From: CAYQQK01 sp964420065
GTDB taxonomy: Bacteria > Bacillota > Dethiobacteria > DTU022
Assembly: GCA_964420065.1 (NCBI GenBank)
Contig: CAYQQK010000013.1
Coordinates: forward strand, 1-58,505
Direction of reading: 5' to 3'
DNA: 58,505 nucleotides
The notes under the pieces are model-generated. The model saw only the letters and a list, made by a program, of their open reading frames with translations, made no database searches and was not told the DNA's origin. Below are positions 17,189 through 26,215 of this stretch, one piece after another (position 1 is the stretch's first letter; every line of letters begins with the position of its first letter). A program made the position numbers and the translations under genes.

Positions 17189-19312
17189 ATGCAAAAGGTA
17201 TCCATAATTGTACCCGTTTACAATGTTGAACAATATCTACATGAATGTCTGGATAGCGTAATCAACCAAACTCTACGCGATATAGAAATTATTTGTATCA
17301 ACGATGGTTCTACAGATCAATCCCTAAAAATACTTCGGGAGTATGAACAAAAAGACGATCGGATCAAGGTAATCAGCAAGCCAAATTCGGGTTACGGGCA
17401 CACCATGAACGTAGGTCTTGACAACGCTACCGGCGAGTACATCGGCATTGTGGAATCTGATGATTATGTAGCCCTTGATATGTATGAAACATTGTACAAA
17501 TATGCGAAAAAACACAATGTGGATTTGATCAAGGCTGATTTCTACAGTTTTACCGTCAAGCAAGACAAACCAAAATTGGTTTATAGAGATCTGTCATTGG
17601 GTCGTAATCATTATTATCACAAAGTACTGGATCCATCGAAAAACCTGGATGTGTTTAGGTTTATCATTAATACATGGACCGGGATCTACAATAAAACTTT
17701 TATTGATAAATACAACATCCGTCACAATGAAACCCCAGGAGCATCGTATCAAGACATTGGTTTCAACTTTCAAGTGCTTAGCTGGGCTTCACGAGTCTTT
17801 TTCCTCGACAGGCCTTTATACAGGCATAGATGGGACAACCCTCAATCTTCTATCAATAGTAAAGGCAAAGTATTCTGTGGCAGGGAAGAATACCATTTTA
17901 TCAGGCAATTCTTGAACAGTAACCCGAATTTGAAATCAAATTTAATCTACATATATTCTGTTAAAAGGTACCTTAATTATATGTACACTTACAGGCGTAT
18001 AGCTGAAAATTATAAGCGCATGCTGTTAAAACAATTAAGTACGGATTTCATAAAGGCAAAAAATGATGGGGAACTGGATGAGCAATTATTTACAAAAACT
18101 GAATGGAATACCTTGAACAAAATTATCAATGATCCGGAAGCTTATTACTTTGAAAACCGAGCTATTACCAATAGCGAAAAATGGCGGAAAGAACTTCGAC
18201 AAACTAGACGCGAGTTGAAAGCTATACAAAATTCATATTCCTACAAAATCGGAAAGGTCATCATTTTTTTCCCCCGCCTATGTTGTAAAGTGATTGCAAA
18301 ATTACTTAAAACCAATAAACTGACGGTGCCCTTGTATAAATTTTTGCGTTTCACGAAATATCATGGCCTAATGGCGGCATTACAAAAAGCAAAATGTAAA
18401 GCGCTTAAAGTGAAGATAAGGGAATATAACTACTATAAAAATTTAGGTCCCGAACGTTATCCCCATGAATTAAAAATTTGGTTTTATATTAAGACAGGTG
18501 AAAAACTCAATTTAAAGCGCCCCCAAACTTTTAACGAAAAAATCCAATGGTTAAAACTGTACGACAGTACGCCGCTAAAAAGAAGGCTCGCCGATAAATT
18601 TTTGGTTCGAGAGTGGATTCGAGAGAAGATCGGAGATCAGTATTTGATCCCACTTCTGGGCATATGGGATCGCTTTGATGATATTGATTTTAACACCCTC
18701 CCCGAACAATTTGTACTTAAAGCCAACCATGGATGCGGTTGGAATATTATTGTCAAGGATAAAAGTTTGTTCGACATCACTGCCGCTAAGCTAAAATTTG
18801 ATCAATGGATGAATACCAATTTCGCCTTTATAACGGGTTTTGAATTGCATTACAAAGACATATCCCCCAAAATAATTGCAGAAAAATATATACAGAATGA
18901 CGATAGCCTGGATGATGGCCTAATGGAGTATAAATTTATGTGTTTTAACGGCAAAGTGGAATACATTCGAGTGCAAAGTGAAAGAGACACAGCACTGAGA
19001 ATAGATATTGTGGATACAAACTGGAACCTGCAGCTATTTACCATGATCTCCCCAAATTCCGATAAATTTCACCCGGAGCCAAAATATTTCAGGGAGATGC
19101 TTGGTTTGGTGGAAATACTATGCAAGGATTTTGTTTTCGTTCGTGTGGATTTGTACGAAACAGAAAACCGTATTTACTTTAGTGAAATGACCTTTACTAC
19201 CGGTTCAGGTATCGGCAAATTTGAACCGCCCGAATACAATTTAAAGTTAGGTAAAATGCTTACCCTCCCCGAAAAACAGAACTCCAAATTTTTTCGTGTA
19301 AAGGTGAATTAG
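17189..19312 (+). CDS. Family 2 glycosyltransferase fused to a TupA-like ATP-grasp domain
   Basis: A 707-residue two-part protein. Residues 1-330: GT2 with VSIIVPVYNVEQYLHECLDS, ICINDGSTDQS and GIVESDDYVALD. Residues about 350-410: the island's shared basic tail (SYKIGKVIIFFPRLCC, YHGLMAALQKAK). Residues about 425-700: an ATP-grasp domain of the TupA type, with LNLKRPQTFNEKIQWLKLYD, FVLKANHGCGWNIIVKDK, IIAEKYIQ and FVRVDLYETENRIYFSEMTFTTGSG. TupA is linked to teichuronopeptide synthesis, so this domain may ligate an amino acid or other acid to the glycan. Start ATG has AAAGGA 10 nt upstream. Its GT2 half is nearly identical at DNA level to the next gene's. Confidence 0.86.
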   Translation: MQKVSIIVPVYNVEQYLHECLDSVINQTLRDIEIICINDGSTDQSLKILREYEQKDDRIKVISKPNSGYGHTMNVGLDNATGEYIGIVESDDYVALDMYETLYKYAKKHNVDLIKADFYSFTVKQDKPKLVYRDLSLGRNHYYHKVLDPSKNLDVFRFIINTWTGIYNKTFIDKYNIRHNETPGASYQDIGFNFQVLSWASRVFFLDRPLYRHRWDNPQSSINSKGKVFCGREEYHFIRQFLNSNPNLKSNLIYIYSVKRYLNYMYTYRRIAENYKRMLLKQLSTDFIKAKNDGELDEQLFTKTEWNTLNKIINDPEAYYFENRAITNSEKWRKELRQTRRELKAIQNSYSYKIGKVIIFFPRLCCKVIAKLLKTNKLTVPLYKFLRFTKYHGLMAALQKAKCKALKVKIREYNYYKNLGPERYPHELKIWFYIKTGEKLNLKRPQTFNEKIQWLKLYDSTPLKRRLADKFLVREWIREKIGDQYLIPLLGIWDRFDDIDFNTLPEQFVLKANHGCGWNIIVKDKSLFDITAAKLKFDQWMNTNFAFITGFELHYKDISPKIIAEKYIQNDDSLDDGLMEYKFMCFNGKVEYIRVQSERDTALRIDIVDTNWNLQLFTMISPNSDKFHPEPKYFREMLGLVEILCKDFVFVRVDLYETENRIYFSEMTFTTGSGIGKFEPPEYNLKLGKMLTLPEKQNSKFFRVKVN

Positions 19313-19315
19313 TTA

Positions 19316-20470
19316 ATGGCAAAAGTTTCCGTGATCATACCAGTCTATAATGTCGAGCAGTATCTTCGACAATGCCTTGATAGCGTGGTCAATCAAACGC
19401 TGAAAGATATTGAGATTATTTGCGTCAATGACGGTTCTACGGATAAGTCCTTACAGATACTGAAAGCGTATGCCAAAATAGATATCCGAATTAAGGTGAT
19501 TAGCAAGGCCAATTCAGGTTACGGGCACACCATGAACGTAGGTCTTGACAATGCTATCGGCGAGTACATCGGCATTGTGGAATCTGATGATTATGTAGCC
19601 CTTGACATGTATGAAACACTCTACAAATATGCGATTAAACACAATGTGGATTTGATCAAGGCGGATTTCTACGGTTTTACCGTTGAACGAGGTAAACCAA
19701 AATTGGTTTATAGAGATCTGTCATTGGGTCAAAATCATTATTATCATAAAGTATTGGATCCGTCGAAAAACCTGGAACTATTTAGGTTCATCATGAATAC
19801 ATGGACCGGGATCTATAACAAAAATTTTATTGATAAATACAACATCCGTCACAATGAAACCCCCGGAGCATCATACCAGGATAATGGTTTCTTCTTTCAG
19901 ACCTTTTGTCGGGCAACTAAAGTTTTTTTTCTTGCTAAACCATTTTATATGAACAGGCGGGACAATCCTAACTCTTCAGTAAAAAATAAAAGCAAAGTAT
20001 TTTGTATGAAAGATGAGTACGATTTTATCAAAGACATTATAAACAAAGACTCCGATCTGAAATTGAAATTTTTGCCTATCTTTTACGTGAAGAAGTTCCA
20101 TAATTATATGTTTACTTATAACCGAATAGATGAGAAATATAAACGTTTGTTCTTAGACCATTTCAGCACTGAATTTACGAAGGCAAAAGAAAACGGGGAA
20201 CTGGATCGGCATTTATTTACAAAAACTGAATGGAATGCCTTGAGCAAAATTCTTCATGATCCGGAGGTGTACCACCGCTTGGATCGAATACGCAATTCCC
20301 GGATAAGCAAGATCATAACATTTTTACCGTGTACGTGCGTCAAATTTATTGCAATAATGCTAAAGGGGAATAAGTTTACCAGGCCCCTTTATAAATTTTT
20401 ACGCCATACAAAACATCACGGTTTAGCAACGGCCTTGCGCAAAACAAAATACTGGTTTGACATGACCTAA
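19316..20470 (+). CDS. Family 2 glycosyltransferase
   Basis: A 384-residue GT2 with VSVIIPVYNVEQYLRQCLDSVVNQTL, ICVNDGSTDKS and GIVESDDYVALDMYETLYKYA. Over most of the first 200 residues its DNA almost matches the GT2 half of 17189-19312, so the pair arose by recent duplication. It ends with the shared tail (RPLYKFLRHTKHHGLATALRKTKYW) but has no ATP-grasp domain. Start ATG lies 3 bp after the previous stop with AAAGGTGA upstream; the row is one operon. Confidence 0.88.
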   Translation: MAKVSVIIPVYNVEQYLRQCLDSVVNQTLKDIEIICVNDGSTDKSLQILKAYAKIDIRIKVISKANSGYGHTMNVGLDNAIGEYIGIVESDDYVALDMYETLYKYAIKHNVDLIKADFYGFTVERGKPKLVYRDLSLGQNHYYHKVLDPSKNLELFRFIMNTWTGIYNKNFIDKYNIRHNETPGASYQDNGFFFQTFCRATKVFFLAKPFYMNRRDNPNSSVKNKSKVFCMKDEYDFIKDIINKDSDLKLKFLPIFYVKKFHNYMFTYNRIDEKYKRLFLDHFSTEFTKAKENGELDRHLFTKTEWNALSKILHDPEVYHRLDRIRNSRISKIITFLPCTCVKFIAIMLKGNKFTRPLYKFLRHTKHHGLATALRKTKYWFDMT

Positions 20471-20496
20471 CTTACTCCGGATAAGGGGAATTATTA

Positions 20497-21600
20497 ATGC
20501 CAAAGGTATCCGTAATCATACCGGTCTATAACGTGGAACAGTATCTCCGACAATGTCTTGACAGCGTGGTTAATCAAACGCTGAAAGATATTGAGATTAT
20601 TTGTGTAAACGACGGCTCTGAAGATGATTCACTATCGATTTTGACAGAATATGCAGCAAAAGATAAAAGAATGATTGTTCTAAATCAGGAAAATCGCGGT
20701 GCAGGAGCCGCACGTAATCGCGGTTTAAAAATGGCAAAAGGCAAATATTTATCTTTCCTGGATGCAGATGATTTTTTCGAGCTAAATATGTTAAAAGAAG
20801 CATACTCCAGATGCAAAAAGGAAAACGCAGATATTTGCATATACAAGGTGAACCGGTATCATGAACCAATAAAAAATACCCTGACGACCGATTACGCTTT
20901 TAATCAGAATTATCTTCCTAAACATGTCTTGTTTTCATATAAAGATATGCCAAAATACATATTCAATACATTTCATAACTGGCCTTTTAACAAGCTTTTC
21001 AGTAAAAAAATGATTGATGATAATAATTTGTTTTTCCAGGAGATTAAAAGAACCAATGACTTGTTATTTACATGCACCGCCCTTGTTACAGCAACTAGAA
21101 TAACAATCTTGAACAAAATTTTGGTCTACTATAGAACCGGTATAGAAGGTAGTAGTCAGGCAACTAACTATGAAGCCCCGTTGGAATTTTACAAGGCTTT
21201 TATTAGCCTAAAGCACAAATTGATGAATATGGGCATATTTGACGAAGTTGAACAGAGCTTTGTTAACCACGCGCTGTCAGGGTGTATATATAATCTTAAC
21301 TCGTTGGATACAACAGAATCATTTGTTTTACTTTACAATAAATTGAAGAATAAATATTTCAAGGAGTTGGGGATAACAAAACATCCTCTATCATTTTACT
21401 ACTCCTCACAAAACTATAACTTGTATAATGAAATTCTAAATAAATCTGCACTCGAGTTTCTTTTTAGCAAGTCGAAGGAGTTACAAACCGCTGAGGATTT
21501 TGATAGGTTTTCGTACAAAATCGGTAGAGTCATTACATGTTTACCAAGAAAATTACTAAGGCCTTGGCAAGCTAATATAAGAAAGTTTTTAAGGTGGTAG
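20497..21600 (+). CDS. Family 2 glycosyltransferase
   Basis: A 367-residue GT2. Its first 40 residues match the preceding gene (VSVIIPVYNVEQYLRQCLDS), after which it takes another course: ENRGAGAARNRGLKMAKGKYLSFLDADDFFELNML, the DxD-type site. This looks like a recombinant between paralogues. The end carries SYKIGRVITCLPRKLLRPWQANIRKFLRW, a short form of the shared tail. AAGGGG precedes the ATG. The stop overlaps the start of the next gene by 7 bp. Confidence 0.88.
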   Translation: MPKVSVIIPVYNVEQYLRQCLDSVVNQTLKDIEIICVNDGSEDDSLSILTEYAAKDKRMIVLNQENRGAGAARNRGLKMAKGKYLSFLDADDFFELNMLKEAYSRCKKENADICIYKVNRYHEPIKNTLTTDYAFNQNYLPKHVLFSYKDMPKYIFNTFHNWPFNKLFSKKMIDDNNLFFQEIKRTNDLLFTCTALVTATRITILNKILVYYRTGIEGSSQATNYEAPLEFYKAFISLKHKLMNMGIFDEVEQSFVNHALSGCIYNLNSLDTTESFVLLYNKLKNKYFKELGITKHPLSFYYSSQNYNLYNEILNKSALEFLFSKSKELQTAEDFDRFSYKIGRVITCLPRKLLRPWQANIRKFLRW

Positions 21601-22718
21601 GAAAATACACAGTGACCGGGTTGCCTTATTTCTCGATCGTAATCCCTGTCTATAATGCGGAGAAATATCTCACTGAATGCATTGACAGCATTATTGGACA
21701 GACCTATAAAAACTTGGAGCTTATTTGTGTGAACGATGGTTCAACCGATCACTCTCTCGGTATCCTTCAAAAATATCAAAAAGAAGATCGCAGAATCTAT
21801 ATTATTAACCAAAGTAAAAGCGGCCCCTCATCTGCGAGAAATGCAGGTCTTGATATCGCTAAAGGCCGGTTTGTCTGGTTTGTCGATGCCGATGATTATA
21901 TTGAACGACGTGCTTGTGAACAGCTCTACCAAATAGACCAGCAACAGAATCTTGATGTAATCATATTCGGCGCATACATTTTCCCCTTGCGTTTTAGGCC
22001 CCCCCTCGGATTGAGGAAAACATTGACTACCAGAAATAAACTCTACCATGCTTTCACCCCGGAGGTTTTGTTTATTGAACCCGGTTCCCGGCCTTTTTTA
22101 TGGAATAAAATTTACAGGTTATCTTATTTAAACAAATATAACCTCCGTTTCGAAAAGACAATTAGTGTTGGGGGGGACCATGCTTTTCAGTTCATCGCTT
22201 TTCCACGGGCTACACGTTTTGCTTTTATTGCTGACAAATTGTACCATTACCGCTGGATGCGAGAAGGATCTATAACATCAATTTACAAAAACGCTCAGGA
22301 ACAAAGATTCAAACAACACCTCCATTTTGCAAAACATACGCGCGATCAGTGGGATAAATCAGGCGATTTGGAACGTATGCCGGAGCATTTTTTAAAATGG
22401 AGTATTGATTTCCTCGGGTGTGATTTAATCTCGTCAACGTTTCCTGATAAACGAGCTTACGCCTGTGAGTTCACACAGATCTGGCAAGGTCTTGATTTGA
22501 CTGTTTACAGGAAAAAGTTAACCAAAAGCCAAATAGATATTTTGGATCATATTTCTTTAGGCCGTACATCATTTTGGTACAAAATACACAAAACCGTAGT
22601 GTTCCGAAAAATATTGGGGTTATTCCGTTGCCTTAAAAACCATGGGCCGATGTACACTGCACGACTGGTTACAGAACAAATAAAAGATCTGGCTCGTTCA
22701 ATATTACAATATTACTAG
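21594..22718 (+). CDS. Family 2 glycosyltransferase
   Basis: A 374-residue GT2 (FSIVIPVYNAEKYLTECIDSI, ICVNDGSTDHS, FVWFVDADDYIERRA), paralogous along its whole length with the gene at 9540-10643. It ends with LKNHGPMYTARLVTEQIKDL, the shared tail. The ATG at 21594 overlaps the previous stop, which suggests translational coupling. Confidence 0.87.
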   Translation: MVGKYTVTGLPYFSIVIPVYNAEKYLTECIDSIIGQTYKNLELICVNDGSTDHSLGILQKYQKEDRRIYIINQSKSGPSSARNAGLDIAKGRFVWFVDADDYIERRACEQLYQIDQQQNLDVIIFGAYIFPLRFRPPLGLRKTLTTRNKLYHAFTPEVLFIEPGSRPFLWNKIYRLSYLNKYNLRFEKTISVGGDHAFQFIAFPRATRFAFIADKLYHYRWMREGSITSIYKNAQEQRFKQHLHFAKHTRDQWDKSGDLERMPEHFLKWSIDFLGCDLISSTFPDKRAYACEFTQIWQGLDLTVYRKKLTKSQIDILDHISLGRTSFWYKIHKTVVFRKILGLFRCLKNHGPMYTARLVTEQIKDLARSILQYY

Positions 22719-22749
22719 CGAACTGGTGATTGCCGTTTGGAGGACAAAC

Positions 22750-25128
22750 ATGAACAATATTACTCAATTGGATAAAAACCACTGCTCGGGTTGCGGCGCA
22801 TGTTTCAATATCTGTCCTTCCACCGCAATATCCATGTGTTATGATCGCGAAGGATTTTTATATCCAACTATTGATGAACGCAAATGTAGCAATTGTGGTC
22901 AATGCGTTAAATCATGTGCATCTTTAAATCCGGTATTTTCAAACACACCGGAGCCGGAATGTTATGCCGTTTGGGCCGATGATCAGATCCGCAAGGTCAG
23001 TTCATCCGGTGGCATGTTTTCTCTCGTCGCCGACTATATGCTGGACAAGGGGGGATACGTCTGCGGCGCAGCATACGCGGACGATTTTTTATCCGTCAAG
23101 CATATCATTATCTCAAACAAAAACGATTTGTCAAAATTGCGCGGGTCCAAATATGTACAAAGCGATACCGGCACTGTGTATAAAGAGATCAAGGCCATCC
23201 TTGATGCGGACAAACACGTCTTATTTAGCGGTTGCCCATGCCAGGTCGCTGGACTGTATGCTTATTTAGGTAAAGATTACGATAACCTTATCACGTTGGA
23301 TCTAGTTTGCCATGGGGTGAATTCAGTAAGAGCTTATCGTAAATTTTTGGAAGAATGTTCACAAGGACGCACCATAAAAAGAGTTAGTTTCAGAGAAAAG
23401 AATGTATATGGATGGTCTTCATCGACTCTTATCCACTTCGCAGACGATAGTGTTTTTCAAAATCATGCAAGTAATTGCAACTGGTACAAAGGGTTTTTAC
23501 AAGGAATTATTAATAGGCCAATTTGTGGATACTGCCCCTATGCAAAAACTCCAAGACAGAGCGATATGACCATAGCTGACTTTTGGCAAATTCATAAATA
23601 TGATCCAAAACTAGACGATAGGAAAGGCACATCGCTTGTATTGATTAACAGCCACAAGGGAAGGTCAGTGTTTGAACTGATTGGGTCTAAAATGAAATTA
23701 TGGGAAAGAGTGCCCCTTGAGTTTGCCAAACAACATAACGGACAGTTATGTCGCCCACACAAACCGCATTTACACCGAGATAGATTTTTTAAGTTAATCG
23801 ACCAACACGGCTATAATAAAAGTATCAATTATACGATTGACCATAAGTTTGATATTGGTGTGATGGGCTGGTGGTACAATATAAACTACGGAGGTGTTAT
23901 AACATATTTTGCACTACACCAGACACTGAAGACAATGGGATATGAAATTCTTATGATTGATAGGCCTGATAACAAGAATAGTGGGCATTATAGCACTAAG
24001 GACACCATGCCAAGGAGATTTGCCAAAAAACATTATGTGATTAGCAAACATTATTCCTGCAAAGATTTAAATGTTTTAAACTCGCATTGCGATGTTTTTA
24101 TTCTTGGTTCTGATCAAATGTGGAACTATTGGTTACATTCTTTTTCAGGCTTAGCCTTTTTCTTGAACTTCGCTGCAGAAGATAAAAAAAAGATAGCATA
24201 TGCCGCGTCTTTTGGTAACCGGTACGTAATCCCCGAACAATGGAGGTTGCAAACCTCATTTTTTATGCAACGCATCGATTATGTGTCTGTTCGGGAAGAT
24301 TATGCCGTTGATATTTGCGAGAAATACTATGATGTAAAAGCAAAATGGGTACTTGACCCCGTTTTTTTATGCGATTTTAATCGCTATAACGAGATAGCAC
24401 AAAACACCAAAAGCAAAGAACATGGCGATTATCTTTTTGCTTACATTCTGGATCCTAGAGCTGACAAGCAGCGATTAATTACAAAACTCTCACAAAAACT
24501 GGCTATAAAACCGATAATAGTTTTAGATGCAAATATCTCAAAAAATAATGAATGGGTAAATCTGCGCGACGTTGAAAAACATGTTGATATGGAAGATTGG
24601 TTATATTACATAAAAAATTGCAAATACATTGTAACAGATTCGTACCATGGTGTATGCTTTTCTATTATTTTTAAAAAACCTTTTGTGTGTATTGCAAATT
24701 TTAAACGAGGTATTGAACGTTTTGTTTCACTACTTACCCTTCTAGGGTTAACAGATAGGTTGGTTTATGATCTAGATGACATAGATAGAAATATATACTC
24801 AACTGATCCTATCGATTATAAAAGTATATATGAAACTCTCGATAAAGAAATATCCGCAAGTTTGAAATGGCTTAAAAGTGCTTTAGAAGCAAAAAAAGAA
24901 AGACGGGCATCGGCTTATGATATCCTCAGCAGGGAAAATGATGCTCTGCGAAACCGGCTTGATCAACTTGAAAAAGATATAAATTGTTTACTTAAAAGAA
25001 GATCCCCCTCCCCAAGGAAAAAGATCTACACCAAAATTGAAAAGTTTCATAACTGCATGCGGGAAGAAGGCTTGCAGTGCGCCTTGCAGAAAACTGTAAA
25101 TTATATCAAAAAATGGTTCTCACCGTAA
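22750..25128 (+). CDS. Ferredoxin/FrhB-type domain fused to a polysaccharide pyruvyl transferase
   Basis: A 792-residue protein from the ATG at 22750, preceded by GGAGGA at 7 nt spacing; the frame from GTG 22726 is longer but lacks a site. Residues 5-60 hold two 4Fe-4S motifs (CSGCGACFNICP and CSNCGQCVKSC). Residues about 70-370 match the coenzyme F420 hydrogenase beta-subunit (FrhB/FdhB) family, with VLFSGCPCQVAGLYAYLG and LDLVCHGVNS. Residues about 375-690 match polysaccharide pyruvyl transferases (GWWYNINYGGVITYFALH, FILGSDQMWNY, VTDSYHGVCFSIIFKKPFV). A coiled coil (about 725-750) and the shared tail REEGLQCALQKTVNYIKKW end it. Such fusions recur in polysaccharide loci; pyruvyl transfer would add a ketal to a sugar, while the redox half has no proven role. 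Confidence 0.86.
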   Translation: MNNITQLDKNHCSGCGACFNICPSTAISMCYDREGFLYPTIDERKCSNCGQCVKSCASLNPVFSNTPEPECYAVWADDQIRKVSSSGGMFSLVADYMLDKGGYVCGAAYADDFLSVKHIIISNKNDLSKLRGSKYVQSDTGTVYKEIKAILDADKHVLFSGCPCQVAGLYAYLGKDYDNLITLDLVCHGVNSVRAYRKFLEECSQGRTIKRVSFREKNVYGWSSSTLIHFADDSVFQNHASNCNWYKGFLQGIINRPICGYCPYAKTPRQSDMTIADFWQIHKYDPKLDDRKGTSLVLINSHKGRSVFELIGSKMKLWERVPLEFAKQHNGQLCRPHKPHLHRDRFFKLIDQHGYNKSINYTIDHKFDIGVMGWWYNINYGGVITYFALHQTLKTMGYEILMIDRPDNKNSGHYSTKDTMPRRFAKKHYVISKHYSCKDLNVLNSHCDVFILGSDQMWNYWLHSFSGLAFFLNFAAEDKKKIAYAASFGNRYVIPEQWRLQTSFFMQRIDYVSVREDYAVDICEKYYDVKAKWVLDPVFLCDFNRYNEIAQNTKSKEHGDYLFAYILDPRADKQRLITKLSQKLAIKPIIVLDANISKNNEWVNLRDVEKHVDMEDWLYYIKNCKYIVTDSYHGVCFSIIFKKPFVCIANFKRGIERFVSLLTLLGLTDRLVYDLDDIDRNIYSTDPIDYKSIYETLDKEISASLKWLKSALEAKKERRASAYDILSRENDALRNRLDQLEKDINCLLKRRSPSPRKKIYTKIEKFHNCMREEGLQCALQKTVNYIKKWFSP

Positions 25129-25276
25129 CATAGTTCAATATTTCGGGGGAATTATGGGACGGAATCGCTTTTTAAAATAAATAAGGGCCAAATTACCTGG
25201 CGATTTAATTTTACTATTGGAGAAGAAACCCCTGGAACAGGTGGCGGTACAGATTATTCTAAGAAGGCTGGGGCGA

Positions 25277-26215
25277 ATGGATCCTGCGATCAAAATCTAC
25301 GTTTCCTGCCACAAGGATTTTTATGTTCCGGCGCATCCCTTGCTCTTTCCCGTACAGGTAGGCGCGGCGGGTTCCAACCGCCGCTTCGCGGGAATGCTGC
25401 ACGATGATACCGGCGTCAACATTTCGGCAAAAAACAAAACCTATTGCGAACTGACGGCGCAGTACTGGGCCTGGAAGAACGAAAAGGCCGCCTATTACGG
25501 CTTTTTTCACTACCGGCGCTATCTGAATTTTAAACAGACCGGAAACCGCAATTATTTGACCGCTCCGACAAAGAGAAAAAAGAGACCGCGTATTTATAAT
25601 ATCTACCGCCGGCCGGACGAGGGCACGTTGAAACAACTCGGCTACGATCCGCTAAATATAACCAATCTTGTCAACCGCTACGAAGTGATCGCCCCGGTAG
25701 CCGAAGAAATGCATGTTACCGTTTTTGATCATTACCGGGATGCTCCGAAGCATCATATTGAAGATCTGGAGTTGGCGCTGGCGATTATAGCAGAAAAATA
25801 CCCCGGGTACCTGGAAGCCGCCCGGGAATATATGCAGAGCACCAAACATTATTTCTGTAACTTGTTCATCATGAAAAATGAACTTTTCCAGGCTTACTGT
25901 AGCTGGCTTTTCGCCATATTAAGCGCGTTCGAGCGACGGATGGACTTTTCCCGGTACAGCGGGAAGTCCTGCCGGGTGCACGGCTGGTTGGGCGAACGGC
26001 TTTTCGGCGTTTATTTCACCTGGCTCAAAAAACAACCGGGGATGCGTTGGGCCGAACTGCCCCGGGCTCACTTTGCAGGATTCCCCGGAGAAACGGATAA
26101 TTTTAAAACAATGAAACGGATCAATGCCTTTTTGCCGCCGGGCACCCGCCGCAGGACCCGGGTAAAAAAACTCTATCGCGCTGCGCAAAAGCTTCTTGGA
26201 AAGGAGCAGCACTGA
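25277..26215 (+). CDS. DUF4422 protein, likely glycosyltransferase
   Basis: About 312 residues from the ATG at 25277; the frame could start earlier at TTG 25217 or GTG 25241, which I cannot exclude. DUF4422 signs: IKIYVSCHKDFYVPAHPLLFPVQVG at the start, the NISAKNKTYCELTAQYWAWKN region and YYGFFHYRRYLNF. Members sit in capsule and O-antigen loci and are thought to be transferases. Base composition returns to the GC-rich level of the flanks here. The TGATG overlap couples it to glf. Confidence 0.8.
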   Translation: MDPAIKIYVSCHKDFYVPAHPLLFPVQVGAAGSNRRFAGMLHDDTGVNISAKNKTYCELTAQYWAWKNEKAAYYGFFHYRRYLNFKQTGNRNYLTAPTKRKKRPRIYNIYRRPDEGTLKQLGYDPLNITNLVNRYEVIAPVAEEMHVTVFDHYRDAPKHHIEDLELALAIIAEKYPGYLEAAREYMQSTKHYFCNLFIMKNELFQAYCSWLFAILSAFERRMDFSRYSGKSCRVHGWLGERLFGVYFTWLKKQPGMRWAELPRAHFAGFPGETDNFKTMKRINAFLPPGTRRRTRVKKLYRAAQKLLGKEQH

